Positions 36,609-46,243 of a stretch of 64,000 nucleotides of DNA are shown here, one piece after another. The position numbers and the translations under genes were made by a program. Origin of the DNA: Desulforamulus hydrothermalis Lam5 = DSM 18033 (GTDB lineage: Bacteria; Bacillota; Desulfotomaculia; Desulfotomaculales; Desulfotomaculaceae); NCBI RefSeq assembly GCF_000315365.1, contig NZ_CAOS01000008.1:124001-188000 (forward strand), in the 5' to 3' direction. A model generated the notes under the pieces. That model did no database searches, had not been told where the DNA came from, and saw only the letters and a program-made list of their open reading frames with translations. Position 1 is the first letter of the stretch. Every line of letters starts with the position of its first letter.

Positions 36609-37103
36609 ATGCTACAGGTAAATAATTTTCAAGAAGTTGTCAATATCCGCAAGGCTTGCCAACAAGAAGACGTTTCAGCTTGCCGGAACACCGCTTGCCC
36701 GTTGCAAGCCAAGGGTTCCCTGGGTCTGACTGTCTGCCAGTTGGTCACTTCCCATCTTAACAGCAACCCGTCTGCTGTAGATATCGTTTGCCATTGCCCG
36801 GTGGAAGACGATCCGTTGGGCATTAAGGATTTCTTTGAGCATTGCGAAAAGGGTTATATCCGCCCTACCGCACGACAACTGGAATTTATGCAGCAACAGC
36901 AGGAAAAATGCCGGCAGTGTCCTGCCAATACCCGCTACACCATGCATCATCCCAAGCTAAATATTGAAATATCACCCCATCTCTGCACTACACTTAAGTC
37001 TACCGCACAAACCATCAGAAACGCTGCCAGGGGTAATGCTTGCTGCCTGATTAGCCCCCGCTTGCCGAAAAGATTGCCCCGGGCCATCTCGCTTGGCAAA
37101 TAA
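36609..37103 (+). CDS. cysteine-rich hypothetical protein
   Basis: A 164-residue protein of unknown function with eleven cysteines, several in CxxxxCP, CHCP and CxxCP settings (CRNTACP, VCHCPVED, CRQCPANT), followed by a His-containing stretch (YTMHHPK). This could bind a metal or an Fe-S cluster. No signal peptide or membrane segment is visible. I start it at ATG 36609 behind TGGAGG; an upstream in-frame ATG at 36564 has no ribosome site. It stands alone between two terminators. Confidence 0.6.
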   Translation: MLQVNNFQEVVNIRKACQQEDVSACRNTACPLQAKGSLGLTVCQLVTSHLNSNPSAVDIVCHCPVEDDPLGIKDFFEHCEKGYIRPTARQLEFMQQQQEKCRQCPANTRYTMHHPKLNIEISPHLCTTLKSTAQTIRNAARGNACCLISPRLPKRLPRAISLGK

Positions 37104-37115
37104 GGTTAAATTGTA

Positions 37116-37163
37116 AAACCCGAGTGCCGGTTGGTTCTCACCAACCCCTCGGGTTTTATTTTT
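37116..37163 (+). terminator. intrinsic terminator of the cysteine-rich gene
   Basis: AAACCCGAG...CTCGGGTTT with an inner GGTTGGT/ACCAACC stem is followed by TATTTTT, 13 bases past the stop codon. Confidence 0.88.
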
Positions 37164-37241
37164 GAATAAATTTATAACCATGTCAGTAACAGTTTATTTT
37201 TTGAAGTATACTAATCGCAAACAGAATCAAGGGGGTAAAAA

Positions 37242-39317
37242 ATGTCTAAAATTGCAACCCGCAGTACCAATCTTTTAATTAATGAAAAATCACCCTACCT
37301 GCTGCAACACGCCCATAATCCCGTCAATTGGTTTCCCTGGGGTGAGGAAGCCTTCGCCAAGGCTAAGGCAGAAGATAAGCCAATTTTTCTGTCTATCGGC
37401 TACAGCACCTGTCACTGGTGCCACGTTATGGAGCGGGAAAGCTTTGAGTCGGCGGATGTGGCTGAGGTGTTAAACAAGTACTTTGTATCAATTAAGGTAG
37501 ACCGGGAAGAACGCCCGGATGTTGACCAAATATATATGAGTGTCTGCCAGGCCCTGACCGGTTCGGGCGGCTGGCCGTTAACCGTCATCATGACGCCGCA
37601 GCAAAAGCCCTTTTTTGCCGGTACATATTTTCCAAAAGAAACAAATTACGGCCGTCCCGGTTTAATAGAAATCCTTACGCGCATTGCCTGGCTGTGGGAA
37701 CATGAACGCCCTTCATTACTGGCCATGGGCGAACAATTAACTGCCCACTTGCATCAGGAAGCGGCTGTATCCCCCGGTCAACTGCCGGCAGATATTTTGG
37801 ATCAAGCCTACCGGCTGCTGGCAAGAAATTATGATGCTTCCTACGGGGGGTTTGGCACTGCTCCCAAGTTTCCTACCCCGCATAACCTGATGTTTTTGCT
37901 CAGGTATTATTATAAAACTAAGCAGCCCCAAGCCTTAACCATGGTAGAGGAAACCCTGGACGCCATGCACCGGGGCGGCATTTATGACCATATCGGATTT
38001 GGTTTTGCCCGCTACTCGGTGGATCACAAGTGGCTGGTGCCCCATTTTGAAAAAATGCTGTACGACAACGCCCTGCTGGCCCTGGCTTTCTTAGAAACAT
38101 ATCAGGTTACCGGTAATATGCGCTTTGGCCGCATAGCCAAGGAAATCTTCGCCTATGTCTTGCGTGACATGACCTCCCCGGAGGGCGGCTTTTACTCGGC
38201 TGAGGATGCCGACTCGGAAGGCACGGAAGGCAAGTTTTATCTCTGGCAGCCTCAGGAAGTGGTGGATATTCTGGGTCAGCCGGACGGGGAAATTTTTTGC
38301 CGTTATTATAATATAACTGCCCAGGGAAATTTTGAGGGCAGCAATATACCTAACCTGATCGGCCAGGACCCCCGGCGGTTTGCCGCCGAACTGGGCATTG
38401 AACTGGCTGACCTGGTCAAGGGCATGGAAAAATGCCGTTCCCTGTTGTTTAAAGCGCGGTCTAAAAGGGTGCATCCCTTTAAAGATGATAAAATTCTTAC
38501 CGCTTGGAACGGCTTAATGATTGCCGCACTGTCCCGGGGTGCCAGGGTATTCCACAGCGAGGTCTACCGGACAGCCGCCGTCAAAGCGGTTAACTTTATT
38601 AATCAGCGATTACGTCGTCCGGACGGCCGTTTACTGGCCCGGTTTCGTGACGGTGAAGCTGCCTTCCCTGCCTATCTGGACGATTATGCCTTTCTGGCCT
38701 GGGGTTTGCTGGAGCTGTATGAAGCAACCTTCGATACAGATTATCTGGCTGAGGCTGTCCGGCTAACCGAAGATATGATTGAATTGTTTCTGGATCAACA
38801 GCATGGAGGTTTTTTCTTCTACGGCAAGGACAGTGAACAATTAATCAGCCGGCCCAAGGAAATATACGACGGCGCCCTTCCCTCCGGTAATTCGGTGGCT
38901 GCCGTTAACCTGATTCGGCTGGCTCGTTTGACCGGTAATGACCGCTTTGCGGAACTGGCCCACCGGCAGCTAACCGGCTTTGCCCAACAAGTGGAGCAAT
39001 ACCCGGCCGGTTACTCTTTCTTTATGATAGCGGCTTACTTGTTGCAGGAACCGCCCCTGGAAATTGTGCTGACCGGTGAAGCTGCGGACGATTCTTTGCG
39101 CCGCATGATTCAGACAGTGCAGCGTGCATTTTTACCCCACGGGGTGATTATGGCCCGCTATGAAGGAGCCGATACCGAAGAACCGGCCAGGCTGCTGCCG
39201 CTGACCAGGGATAAATTGCCGGTGAACGGCCAAGCAACCGTGTATTTCTGTGAAAATTTCACCTGCCGGAAACCTATTACCGAGTTAAGCCAATTGCAGG
39301 CGGCCCTGGCACGGTAA
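37242..39317 (+). CDS. thioredoxin-domain protein, YyaL/DUF255 family
   Basis: A 691-residue protein of the YyaL/SPATA20 family. The N-terminal thioredoxin-like domain (about 1-160) contains the redox motif STCHWCHVM, with the typical opening [14 protein letters not shown]. The rest is an alpha/alpha six-barrel related to N-acylglucosamine epimerases and glycosidases ([22 protein letters not shown]). The true activity of the family is unknown. It is cytoplasmic by sequence. AAGGGGGT precedes the ATG. It lies 62 bases before the DUF815 ATPase gene, with no terminator between them. Confidence 0.9.
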   Translation: MSKIATRSTNLLINEKSPYLLQHAHNPVNWFPWGEEAFAKAKAEDKPIFLSIGYSTCHWCHVMERESFESADVAEVLNKYFVSIKVDREERPDVDQIYMSVCQALTGSGGWPLTVIMTPQQKPFFAGTYFPKETNYGRPGLIEILTRIAWLWEHERPSLLAMGEQLTAHLHQEAAVSPGQLPADILDQAYRLLARNYDASYGGFGTAPKFPTPHNLMFLLRYYYKTKQPQALTMVEETLDAMHRGGIYDHIGFGFARYSVDHKWLVPHFEKMLYDNALLALAFLETYQVTGNMRFGRIAKEIFAYVLRDMTSPEGGFYSAEDADSEGTEGKFYLWQPQEVVDILGQPDGEIFCRYYNITAQGNFEGSNIPNLIGQDPRRFAAELGIELADLVKGMEKCRSLLFKARSKRVHPFKDDKILTAWNGLMIAALSRGARVFHSEVYRTAAVKAVNFINQRLRRPDGRLLARFRDGEAAFPAYLDDYAFLAWGLLELYEATFDTDYLAEAVRLTEDMIELFLDQQHGGFFFYGKDSEQLISRPKEIYDGALPSGNSVAAVNLIRLARLTGNDRFAELAHRQLTGFAQQVEQYPAGYSFFMIAAYLLQEPPLEIVLTGEAADDSLRRMIQTVQRAFLPHGVIMARYEGADTEEPARLLPLTRDKLPVNGQATVYFCENFTCRKPITELSQLQAALAR

Positions 39318-39379
39318 GGCAGGGATAAAGGACATCGGGAGAGAACTATTGCTTTAATTACGTTATCGGAGGGAACAAC

Positions 39380-40726
39380 ATGCACCAGCAGCTAACCTAT
39401 CTGGATCAGGCCTTGAGCAGCCTGGTCCTGTGGCGAGGTATTACCGGCGACCCTGCCGTACAATGTTTTCAAAACATAGTACAGGCTGCCTCCCGGCAAT
39501 CTCCAACACCGGCCGGCAGCCTGCTGCCGGAATACTCCCGATTGGCCGGTCTTCTGACGGAATCCTCCGTCGACCGGCACCTGCCACCGGCCGGCAATCC
39601 GTGGCAAAACCACCTGCTTAATTTAATTCTGTTTGAGGATCACCGGCTGGCCCGGCAGGCAGCAGCCGGCCAGGACATAGCCCCCCTGCTGCAGGACGCC
39701 TTTCGGCATGACCTCAGTCAACTGCAGGCGGTTTGCCGGCAGGGTCTGGCTGACCTGGAGAAAATCTTTCATAACTGCCCCGGCCTGTTTCCTTTATCGG
39801 GCTACAATTGCCATTTTTCCGGTCAAGGAAGTCACCCGGCCTGGGGCCGGTTTTTAGAGCTAAAACAAAAATTACTTTCCTCTCCGCACTGGCCGGATCT
39901 GTTTTCTGACTTTTTAAGTTTTTATCAACAGGTCGGTTTTGGCCGGTTTGCCCGTTACTGGGCCTTCCGTTGGGAAGCAACTGCCGCCGGTTACCGGCTG
40001 GTGGGAATTGAGGAGCCTGATGCCATACGCTTGCATCAGTTGGTTGGTTACGAACTACAGCGAAAACAGGTGCTGGATAACACAGAACGCTTACTGGCAG
40101 GACAACCCGCTCATAATCTGCTGTTATACGGCGACAGGGGTACCGGCAAGTCGTCCACCGTTAAAGCTCTGCTGCACCGGTACGGTCACCGTGGGTTACG
40201 GTTAATCCAGGTGCCCCGTCATAGCCTGGGAGGTTTGCAGCAGCTGACAGCCAATTTAAGAAAAACCCCTCTCAAGTTTATTATTTTTATTGATGACCTG
40301 TCTTTTGAGGAAACCGAAACAGAGTATAAAGAATTTAAAACTCAATTAGAGGGCAGCTTGGAACAACCGCCCTCTCACATTTGTATTTATGTAACCTCCA
40401 ACCAGCGAAATCTTATCAAGGAGTATTTTGGCGAACGAACAACCCGGGTGGCAGACAGCGGCGAAGTTCATCCCGGCGATACTATGCAGGAAAAACTTTC
40501 ACTGGTGGACCGCTTTGGCCTAAAGATTACCTTTATGGCGCCGGATAAAGAAGAATATTTAAAAATTGTACGGCACCTGGCAGCCCAGGAAGGCATCCGG
40601 TTGGCGCCGGAGGTTTTAGAACGAATGGCCCTGCAGTGGACTCTCTGGCACAGCGAACGTTCCGGCCGCACCGCCCGCCAGTTCGTCGACCACATAAAGG
40701 ACCGGGAAGACCTTAATATCTTTTAA
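39380..40726 (+). CDS. DUF815 family P-loop ATPase
   Basis: A 448-residue AAA-type ATPase of the DUF815 family. The Walker A motif YGDRGTGKSSTV lies near residue 255 and Walker B is FIIFIDDLSFEE. The family-typical YVTSNQRNLI and LVDRFGLKITF follow. The N-terminal 200 residues are poorly conserved and helical. The family is widespread, but its role is not established. A GGAGGG ribosome site precedes the ATG. It is probably cotranscribed with the YyaL gene and ends at a bidirectional terminator. Confidence 0.88.
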   Translation: MHQQLTYLDQALSSLVLWRGITGDPAVQCFQNIVQAASRQSPTPAGSLLPEYSRLAGLLTESSVDRHLPPAGNPWQNHLLNLILFEDHRLARQAAAGQDIAPLLQDAFRHDLSQLQAVCRQGLADLEKIFHNCPGLFPLSGYNCHFSGQGSHPAWGRFLELKQKLLSSPHWPDLFSDFLSFYQQVGFGRFARYWAFRWEATAAGYRLVGIEEPDAIRLHQLVGYELQRKQVLDNTERLLAGQPAHNLLLYGDRGTGKSSTVKALLHRYGHRGLRLIQVPRHSLGGLQQLTANLRKTPLKFIIFIDDLSFEETETEYKEFKTQLEGSLEQPPSHICIYVTSNQRNLIKEYFGERTTRVADSGEVHPGDTMQEKLSLVDRFGLKITFMAPDKEEYLKIVRHLAAQEGIRLAPEVLERMALQWTLWHSERSGRTARQFVDHIKDREDLNIF

Positions 40727-40731
40727 TTACC

Positions 40732-40787
40732 ACATTAAAAGCAACCCGTATCAGCCGAAAAGGCGATCCGGATTGCTTTTTAATGTG
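40732..40787. terminator. bidirectional terminator
   Basis: A long stem, CACATTAAAAGCAA pairing with TTGCTTTTTAATGTG, lies between the convergent DUF815 and XRE-type genes, with A/T runs on both sides. Confidence 0.85.
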
Positions 40788-40843
40788 CCGCAAAACAGAT
40801 AATAAATACTCTCTGATTCATTTGCCCAGCCGGCTGGTGAAAA

Positions 40844-41233
40844 TTACAATTCCGGGTGTTTTTCCTGTTCCAGCATAACCTGAATCATAGCGTCCAGTTC
40901 CTCATCCGTGATTGGGCCGGCAGCCTGCTTTTTGCTTAGCCGCAGGAAGGGGGCCAGTTCTCCGTTCATCAGCCTTTGCCGGTCAAATATGTTGAGCCTG
41001 GCCAGAATGCGCTTAGGTCCCACCACATCATCCCCAAGGAAATAATACACATTAATGCCGGTGGCCAGGGCAATGGCCTGGACAATCGCCAACTGCGAGG
41101 CTTTTTTGGGGTTAAACTGCTTCAAGCCCTCAATATCGGACACTTCCAGCATGGTTCGGCGGGCCAGTTCCTCCAGGCTGATTTTTCTTAACTCCAGCAT
41201 TTCCTGCACTTTGGGAAATATGTTTTTAGCCAA
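40844..41233 (-). CDS. XRE-type helix-turn-helix protein
   Basis: A 129-residue protein with an N-terminal helix-turn-helix region (about 10-70; ISLEELARRTMLEVSDIEGL, then ASQLAIVQAIALATGINVYYFLG) like the Cro/CI family, and an acidic helical tail. It is probably a DNA-binding regulator; its target is unknown. I start it at TTG 41233 because AGGAGG lies 9 bases upstream, inside the longer open frame that begins at 41254. It is convergent with DUF815 and follows the PAS/HD-GYP gene by 32 bases, so the two may be cotranscribed. Confidence 0.75.
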   Translation of the reverse strand: MAKNIFPKVQEMLELRKISLEELARRTMLEVSDIEGLKQFNPKKASQLAIVQAIALATGINVYYFLGDDVVGPKRILARLNIFDRQRLMNGELAPFLRLSKKQAAGPITDEELDAMIQVMLEQEKHPEL

Positions 41234-41265
41234 AAGTTTTACCTCCTGTGGCAATTAAATAAAAA

Positions 41266-42288
41266 TCAACCAAGACTTTTCCCCCAGCCGGTGCCTATGA
41301 CCAGTTTAATAAAATTATCGACAATAACAGGGTCAAACTGGCTGCCGGCACAACGTCTTAGTTCCGCCAGTGCCTGCTCAATGCTGAACCGCCGGCGGTA
41401 ACTGCGGTCCGAAGTCATGGCCTCAAAGGCATCAGCCACCGAAATAATGCGGCTGATTAAGGGGATTTCTTCCCCCCTTAGGCCATCCGGGTAGCCGTTT
41501 CCGTCGTAACGCTCGTGATGAGCCCGGACAATGGCCACCAGGTCGGAAAAACTGTCAACTTTTTTTAGTATATTGGCACCCAGCACGCTGTGCTGTTTTA
41601 TCACTTGGTACTCAGCTTCCGTCAAACGGCCCGGCTTGTTTAAAATGTGCTCCGGAATGCCGATTTTACCCACATCATGTACCAGGGCAGCTATGTAAAC
41701 CAGCTGGCTTATATCCGGCAGCCCCATGGCGGTGGCAATCATCTGGGCATACTCCGCTACCCTTTCGGAATGCCCCCGGGTATAATTATCCCGGGTGCCG
41801 ATGGCCTCGGTAAAGGCCAGCACCGTCTGCAACTGCTGGGTATGGAGTACCTCCTTTAAATTTTCATTAGTCCGCTCCAGGTAACGGGCTTCGGTTAAAT
41901 TCTTGTCATAAGCATAAGCAGCGGCGGCATAGCCTTGGGCATCCCGCAGCAGACCTGTGGTGGTACGGCAAACAAAGTCACTTTTTAACAGAGGTGATTT
42001 AATCTTGGTTTCGATATTTTTAAACTCCCGGCCGGTTTCCAAGGTTTCCACCAGGGGGCTCAGGTAATTGCCTTGATAATCAAACTTCTTGCCGCCATAA
42101 ACAGCTTGCACCAGGGAGCGGCCGATCATTTGCGCCGGCCGAACCCCCAACAACCTGCTTGCTGCTGTATTCATGGCAACGATCATGCCCTGTTGGTCAA
42201 TCACAGTAATCAAATCGTCAGACAGGTCCATAATGATTTGGGTAAATTGTGCCAGTTCCGGGATGTTGACAGTGTAGTTTTGCCGCAC
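41266..42288 (-). CDS. PAS and HD-GYP domain protein (predicted c-di-GMP phosphodiesterase)
   Basis: A 340-residue protein with an N-terminal PAS domain (about 10-135) and a C-terminal HD-GYP domain (about 150-335). The catalytic HD is in ALVHDVGKIGIPEHIL and the GYP loop reads HERYDGNGYPDGL. HD-GYP enzymes hydrolyse c-di-GMP. No membrane segment is seen, so the PAS domain senses a cytoplasmic signal. The start is a GTG at 42288 behind GCAGGAGG. It lies downstream of an MCP gene from which a repeat element with terminators separates it. Confidence 0.88.
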   Translation of the reverse strand: MRQNYTVNIPELAQFTQIIMDLSDDLITVIDQQGMIVAMNTAASRLLGVRPAQMIGRSLVQAVYGGKKFDYQGNYLSPLVETLETGREFKNIETKIKSPLLKSDFVCRTTTGLLRDAQGYAAAAYAYDKNLTEARYLERTNENLKEVLHTQQLQTVLAFTEAIGTRDNYTRGHSERVAEYAQMIATAMGLPDISQLVYIAALVHDVGKIGIPEHILNKPGRLTEAEYQVIKQHSVLGANILKKVDSFSDLVAIVRAHHERYDGNGYPDGLRGEEIPLISRIISVADAFEAMTSDRSYRRRFSIEQALAELRRCAGSQFDPVIVDNFIKLVIGTGWGKSLG

Positions 42289-42426
42289 CTGCTTGTCCTC
42301 CTGCCCGGCCGGTATCTTGCTTCACCGGGGTTGTACCTAAATTGTAGCTTTTCTTTTTATTTCGTTCAATATTAATTAATACATAAAAACGTTACCATAT
42401 TAAAAAAGCTGCACCAATAGTGCAGC

Positions 42427-42692
42427 TCAGACTGTAGACAAACATCACCGGTGGTTTATGATCCCCTTTGGCTCCGGTCTACGCACCGACAGCACTATGA
42501 TTCGCTCCGTTCGCCCTTGGGGTCGCCTCAAACGGGCCCTCCTGGCCCGGTTCGGCCGGCGCCCACGTCCTGTGGGCGCCACCCCAATGGCTCCTTTGCT
42601 CATCAAGTGCTGTTACCGGTGCTTCGACAAGTCGCCGGCAGGGGATCATAATACCACCTCACTTTGTTTTACAACCTTTGTCAACACTCTGA
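42427..42692 (+). repeat. fold-back repeat element, copy 3 (flanked by duplicated terminator hairpins)
   Basis: A 266-bp copy in plus orientation between the MCP gene (stop at 42723) and the HD-GYP gene. The ends are TCAGACTGTAGACAAAC and TTTGTCAACACTCTGA, near-perfect inverted repeats. It is flanked by GCTGCACCAATAGTGCAGC (42408-42426) and GCTGCACCAAGAGTGCAGC (42693-42711), which differ at one base in the loop. Read with the genes (minus), the order is MCP stop, hairpin, element, hairpin, TTTTTT. Confidence 0.9.
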
Positions 42693-42722
42693 GCTGCACC
42701 AAGAGTGCAGCTTTCCTTCTTG

Positions 42723-44285
42723 CTATACCTTAAAATTGGCAACCAGTTGCTGGAACTCGTCGCCCATTTTAGCTAAATCCTGGGCAGTGGAAGCAATTTG
42801 CTGTACGTTGGCACTGACCTGCTGGGTGGCAGCCGCCAGGTTCTGGCTGTTCTGGCTGTTTTGTTCCGCCCCCCGGGCAATTTCTTCAATAATGGTGACA
42901 GTTTCCTGCACATGCTCCAGGATTTTTTTGAGGGCTTGGCCGGCCGCGTCAACCACCTGGGTACCCTGGTGCACCTCCTGCACGCCCAAACTCATGTCTT
43001 TAACTGCCTGTTCGGTTTCCAGCTGGATTTGTTTGATAATCTGGCTAATTTCTTTGGCCGCCTGGGAAGACTGTTCTGCCAGCTTCCGTACTTCTTCCGC
43101 CACCACGGCAAAGCCCCGGCCCTGTTCGCCCGCCCTGGCTGCCTCAATGGCTGCGTTCAAGGCCAGCAAATTGGTCTGGTCAGCAATGCCGGTAATAACA
43201 TCGGTAATTTTGCCGATATCCCGGGATCTTTCGCCCAACCGGGCCACCTGCCGGGAACTTTGATCCACCCTTGAGACGATGGCATTCATTTTTTCCACCG
43301 CCTGGCCAACCGCCTGGTCGCCCTGTTCCGCCACCAGTTGTACCTGACGGGTAACTTCCACTGCATTGCCGGCGCCGGCTGCTTCCTGCTGGGCCGCTGC
43401 CGCCAGCTCAGTGGTGGAGCCGGTAATTTCCTCCACCGAAGCGCTTACCTGCTGGGTGGCTGCGGATAGTTCCTGGCTGTGGGCTGCCAGGCCGGTGCTT
43501 TTATCCACCACTTGTTTTGCCATTTGATGCAGGTTTTCAACCATCCGGTTAAAGGCCCGGGCCAGCTGAGCCAGTTCGTCCTCCCCGATTACCTCAACCC
43601 TCTGGGTCAGGTCGCCGCCGGCCACCACCGTTGTTTCCTGCACCAAGCGATTGATTGGCCGGGTAATGGCCCGGGAAAACAGAAAGCTGAATAACAGGCC
43701 CAGCAACACGGCTACCACGCCAAAAGAAACGGCAGCCTTTTTGGCTTCCAGGCTGGCCTGCAGGGAATTATTTTCGGCCAGCTTGCTTTCCTGTTTCTTA
43801 TAATCTACATAAGCGTTAACCGCATCTTTTAATTGGTTTGCCAGGGGGTTAAACTGCTCTGTTTTAACCCGTAACGCCTCGGTAGTCTGGCCCTGCTCCA
43901 CCAGCGGGACAATTTGGTTTTGAAAAACTTGTTCCATTTGTTTATTTAACTCATGTACTTTGGTAATCCTGTCCAGGTTTACCTTTTGCCGGGTAATCTT
44001 AATTAAATCTTCTTCGTGCTGCAGCGCTTCTTTGATTTTTTGCTCCACCTTAGCTTTGTCGTCCGGTGAACCGGTGATCAGGTATTCTTTAATAAGAGAG
44101 GATTGCTCCTCCACATAGTAGGAGATGGCAATACCTTCCATGGTGCGAATGTTGTGTTTTTGCAAACCGTCAATTTCCGTTACAATTTGCTGTACCTGGT
44201 AGGTCATAACACCGGCCAGGAGAGCTGCCATGGCTAAAATTACACAATAACCCAGGACAATCCGTGTGGTCAGTTTAAGCCGCAT
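42723..44285 (-). CDS. methyl-accepting chemotaxis protein
   Basis: A 520-residue classic transmembrane chemoreceptor. It has two membrane helices (about 8-30 and 181-201) enclosing a four-helix-bundle sensor, a HAMP domain, and the signalling domain with the tip motif [20 protein letters not shown]. It would signal through CheA/CheW, which are not in the window. I start it at ATG 44285 (MRLKLTTR) behind AAAGGGGGAG. A TTGCAA/TATACT promoter with 18-base spacing is visible about 50 bases upstream (minus strand). Ligand unknown. Confidence 0.92.
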   Translation of the reverse strand: MRLKLTTRIVLGYCVILAMAALLAGVMTYQVQQIVTEIDGLQKHNIRTMEGIAISYYVEEQSSLIKEYLITGSPDDKAKVEQKIKEALQHEEDLIKITRQKVNLDRITKVHELNKQMEQVFQNQIVPLVEQGQTTEALRVKTEQFNPLANQLKDAVNAYVDYKKQESKLAENNSLQASLEAKKAAVSFGVVAVLLGLLFSFLFSRAITRPINRLVQETTVVAGGDLTQRVEVIGEDELAQLARAFNRMVENLHQMAKQVVDKSTGLAAHSQELSAATQQVSASVEEITGSTTELAAAAQQEAAGAGNAVEVTRQVQLVAEQGDQAVGQAVEKMNAIVSRVDQSSRQVARLGERSRDIGKITDVITGIADQTNLLALNAAIEAARAGEQGRGFAVVAEEVRKLAEQSSQAAKEISQIIKQIQLETEQAVKDMSLGVQEVHQGTQVVDAAGQALKKILEHVQETVTIIEEIARGAEQNSQNSQNLAAATQQVSANVQQIASTAQDLAKMGDEFQQLVANFKV

Positions 44286-44424
44286 TTTTCTCCCCCTTTC
44301 CCAACTTTCACAAAGGCAAGCTATGACAAAAGTATACACCGGGTTAGAAAATTTTTGCAACTGTTTTGGCAAATAATCATTAAGGTTTCATTTATGCCAT
44401 CAAACCGTGCGGCAATACGGAATG

Positions 44425-45153
44425 TCATTGCTCTTTGATTAATACCGGTGAAAAATTAAGGTAATCCGCACTGACCAGGTGAAATTTAATACCCCATGCT
44501 TCATCCGGCAGCCGGTAGTTTCTGGCCCGGTCATGCAAGTGGCCGTACACCACCCGGCTGACGTTGAACCGGCAAAAAAGATCAATAAAACCGGATCGTT
44601 CATGGTTTTCGTTGGTAGGCATAAAATGCATCAACACAATAATTTCACCGGGCCTGCCCTGGATGCTGCGCAGCGAATTTTCCAGCCGGATTAATTCTCT
44701 TTTATAGATTTTTTCATCCTGCTGGGTAAATTGGTGGCTGTTGGGACAAGTCCAACCCCGGGTGCCGCAGATGGCGGTATCCCCAACCAGGGCATGGTCG
44801 TTTTGAATCAGTTTTACATTTCCCGGTACAAAGGCACGGGTTTTGGCAATGCCCTGCCACCAGTAATCATGGTTGCCCGGCACCGCATAGATGGTGCCCG
44901 GCAATAACCCCAGGTAATCTACGTCGTGCCTGGCTTCTTCCAGCCGGGTGGCCCAGGAAATATCGCCGGGCAGCAGCACCACGTCATCCGGCTGCACTAA
45001 AGCCTGCCAATTATCATATATCTTTTGGTAATGCCTGTACCACTCGGGATTAAAAATATCCATCGGCTTATGCAGTTCTGATTGTTCCCAGTTAGCCGGA
45101 TCGGCCGGTTTGGTAAAGGAAAGGTGCAGGTCACTGATACCGAAAAATCTCAC
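44425..45153 (-). CDS. metallophosphoesterase
   Basis: A protein of about 242 residues of the calcineurin-like phosphoesterase superfamily. Metal motifs are FGISDLHLS, LLPGDISW, VPGNHDYWW, LMHFMP and VYGHLHD, all in order. It resembles the Firmicute serine/threonine-type cytoplasmic phosphoesterases, with an unusual insertion, CPNSHQFTQQDEKI. Substrate unknown. GTG 45153 has AAGGAAG 9 bases upstream, so I prefer it to the ATG at 45177, which lacks a site. It appears to be a single gene. Confidence 0.85.
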   Translation of the reverse strand: MRFFGISDLHLSFTKPADPANWEQSELHKPMDIFNPEWYRHYQKIYDNWQALVQPDDVVLLPGDISWATRLEEARHDVDYLGLLPGTIYAVPGNHDYWWQGIAKTRAFVPGNVKLIQNDHALVGDTAICGTRGWTCPNSHQFTQQDEKIYKRELIRLENSLRSIQGRPGEIIVLMHFMPTNENHERSGFIDLFCRFNVSRVVYGHLHDRARNYRLPDEAWGIKFHLVSADYLNFSPVLIKEQ

Positions 45154-45264
45154 ATTAAACAACTTCCTTTCCGACATATGAAGCTGGCAGTGGTTTATTG
45201 CTATGCACCAATATTTGGTATCTAGGGTTATCTTATCCCGCCGCTTAAAGGGTTGTCAACCTTG

Positions 45265-46140
45265 TTAAAAGGGAATTTGAAATTTATCCATAAACCAATC
45301 ATCCTGGTATTGCCGGCGCCGGAAATATTGTTGCCGCTGCTGTAAAGCATCACTGGCAAAAAGTACTTCCGACACCAACGAGCCGATATTTTTTAAATAA
45401 GCAAACATATCAATAACTTTAGCCACCCGCCGGGGCTGGAAATGACTTAAAGCCAACCGCAGGGCATTGTAAGCATAATCTTGCATGGTGATTTGATAGG
45501 GCAGGCTTTCCCGAAAATAATGTTTAATCACAACGCCCGGATCCACCAGTACCCGGTAGCCAAACAACCATAATTTTAATGAAAATTCTGCATCCTCAAA
45601 GCCGTAAATACGAAATCCCCGCTCAAACCCCCCGACATCCTGAAAAACCTGCCGCTTCACAGCCACACATCCCCCGGGAGCAAAGGGCACCTCGGCCACC
45701 CCGGCGGGGCAAGGCAACCAGCGGGCTTCCAATTTTTCATTCCAGGTTAATCCATAGCCAATGGCATAAACATTGTTCAGGTTGGCAATGCCCGGCGCCA
45801 CTGCCCCCACACCTTCCTCCGCCAGGTCTTCCGCCAGTAAATCCAGCCAATCTTCCTCTACCGTAATATGGGCATCACAAAAAACCAGCAGCCGGCCTGC
45901 CGCATGCCGGGCTCCAAGATTCCTGGCATTGGCCGCCCCCACGCCGGGGGTGTTAATAAGCCTTACCCTGGCATCCCGCCGCCGGCCCTGCAAAAAGGTG
46001 CAGCAACCGTCGGTAGAGCCGTCATTAACCACCGTAATATCATAAGAAAGCCGGACCGGTGTATCCAGTATGGAGGTGATGGTTTGTTTAATTAAACTCC
46101 CTTCATTTTTACAAGGAATAACGATAGAAACTTGCGGCAT
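45265..46140 (-). CDS. family 2 glycosyltransferase
   Basis: A 291-residue GT-A-type glycosyltransferase. It opens with SIVIPCKNEGSLI, has VNDGSTDG for nucleotide-sugar binding, VFCDAHI in the DXD position, and FEDAEFSLKLWLFGY near the acceptor site, as in polypeptide-GalNAc-transferase-like bacterial enzymes. No membrane helix is seen, so it acts on the cytoplasmic face. It may decorate a surface polymer or protein; no polysaccharide cluster is nearby to narrow this down. AAGGAGAAACGCC precedes the ATG. Confidence 0.88.
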   Translation of the reverse strand: MPQVSIVIPCKNEGSLIKQTITSILDTPVRLSYDITVVNDGSTDGCCTFLQGRRRDARVRLINTPGVGAANARNLGARHAAGRLLVFCDAHITVEEDWLDLLAEDLAEEGVGAVAPGIANLNNVYAIGYGLTWNEKLEARWLPCPAGVAEVPFAPGGCVAVKRQVFQDVGGFERGFRIYGFEDAEFSLKLWLFGYRVLVDPGVVIKHYFRESLPYQITMQDYAYNALRLALSHFQPRRVAKVIDMFAYLKNIGSLVSEVLFASDALQQRQQYFRRRQYQDDWFMDKFQIPF

Positions 46141-46204
46141 GGCGTTTCTCCTTCCTGTGTGACCTTTTTATATCTTATGAAGGCGCCGGCCGGATATTGT
46201 CCGC

Positions 46205-46239
46205 AAAAAAGCGCCTGCCCCAAGGCAAGCGCTTTTTTG
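46205..46239 (-). terminator. intrinsic terminator of the YcdB/SLH gene
   Basis: The stem AAAAAAGCGC(T)TGCC / GGCA(G)GCGCTTTTTT with a TTGG loop ends a few bases past the stop codon of the minus-strand gene; U-runs occur on both strands. Confidence 0.88.
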
Positions 46240-46243
46240 CAGA

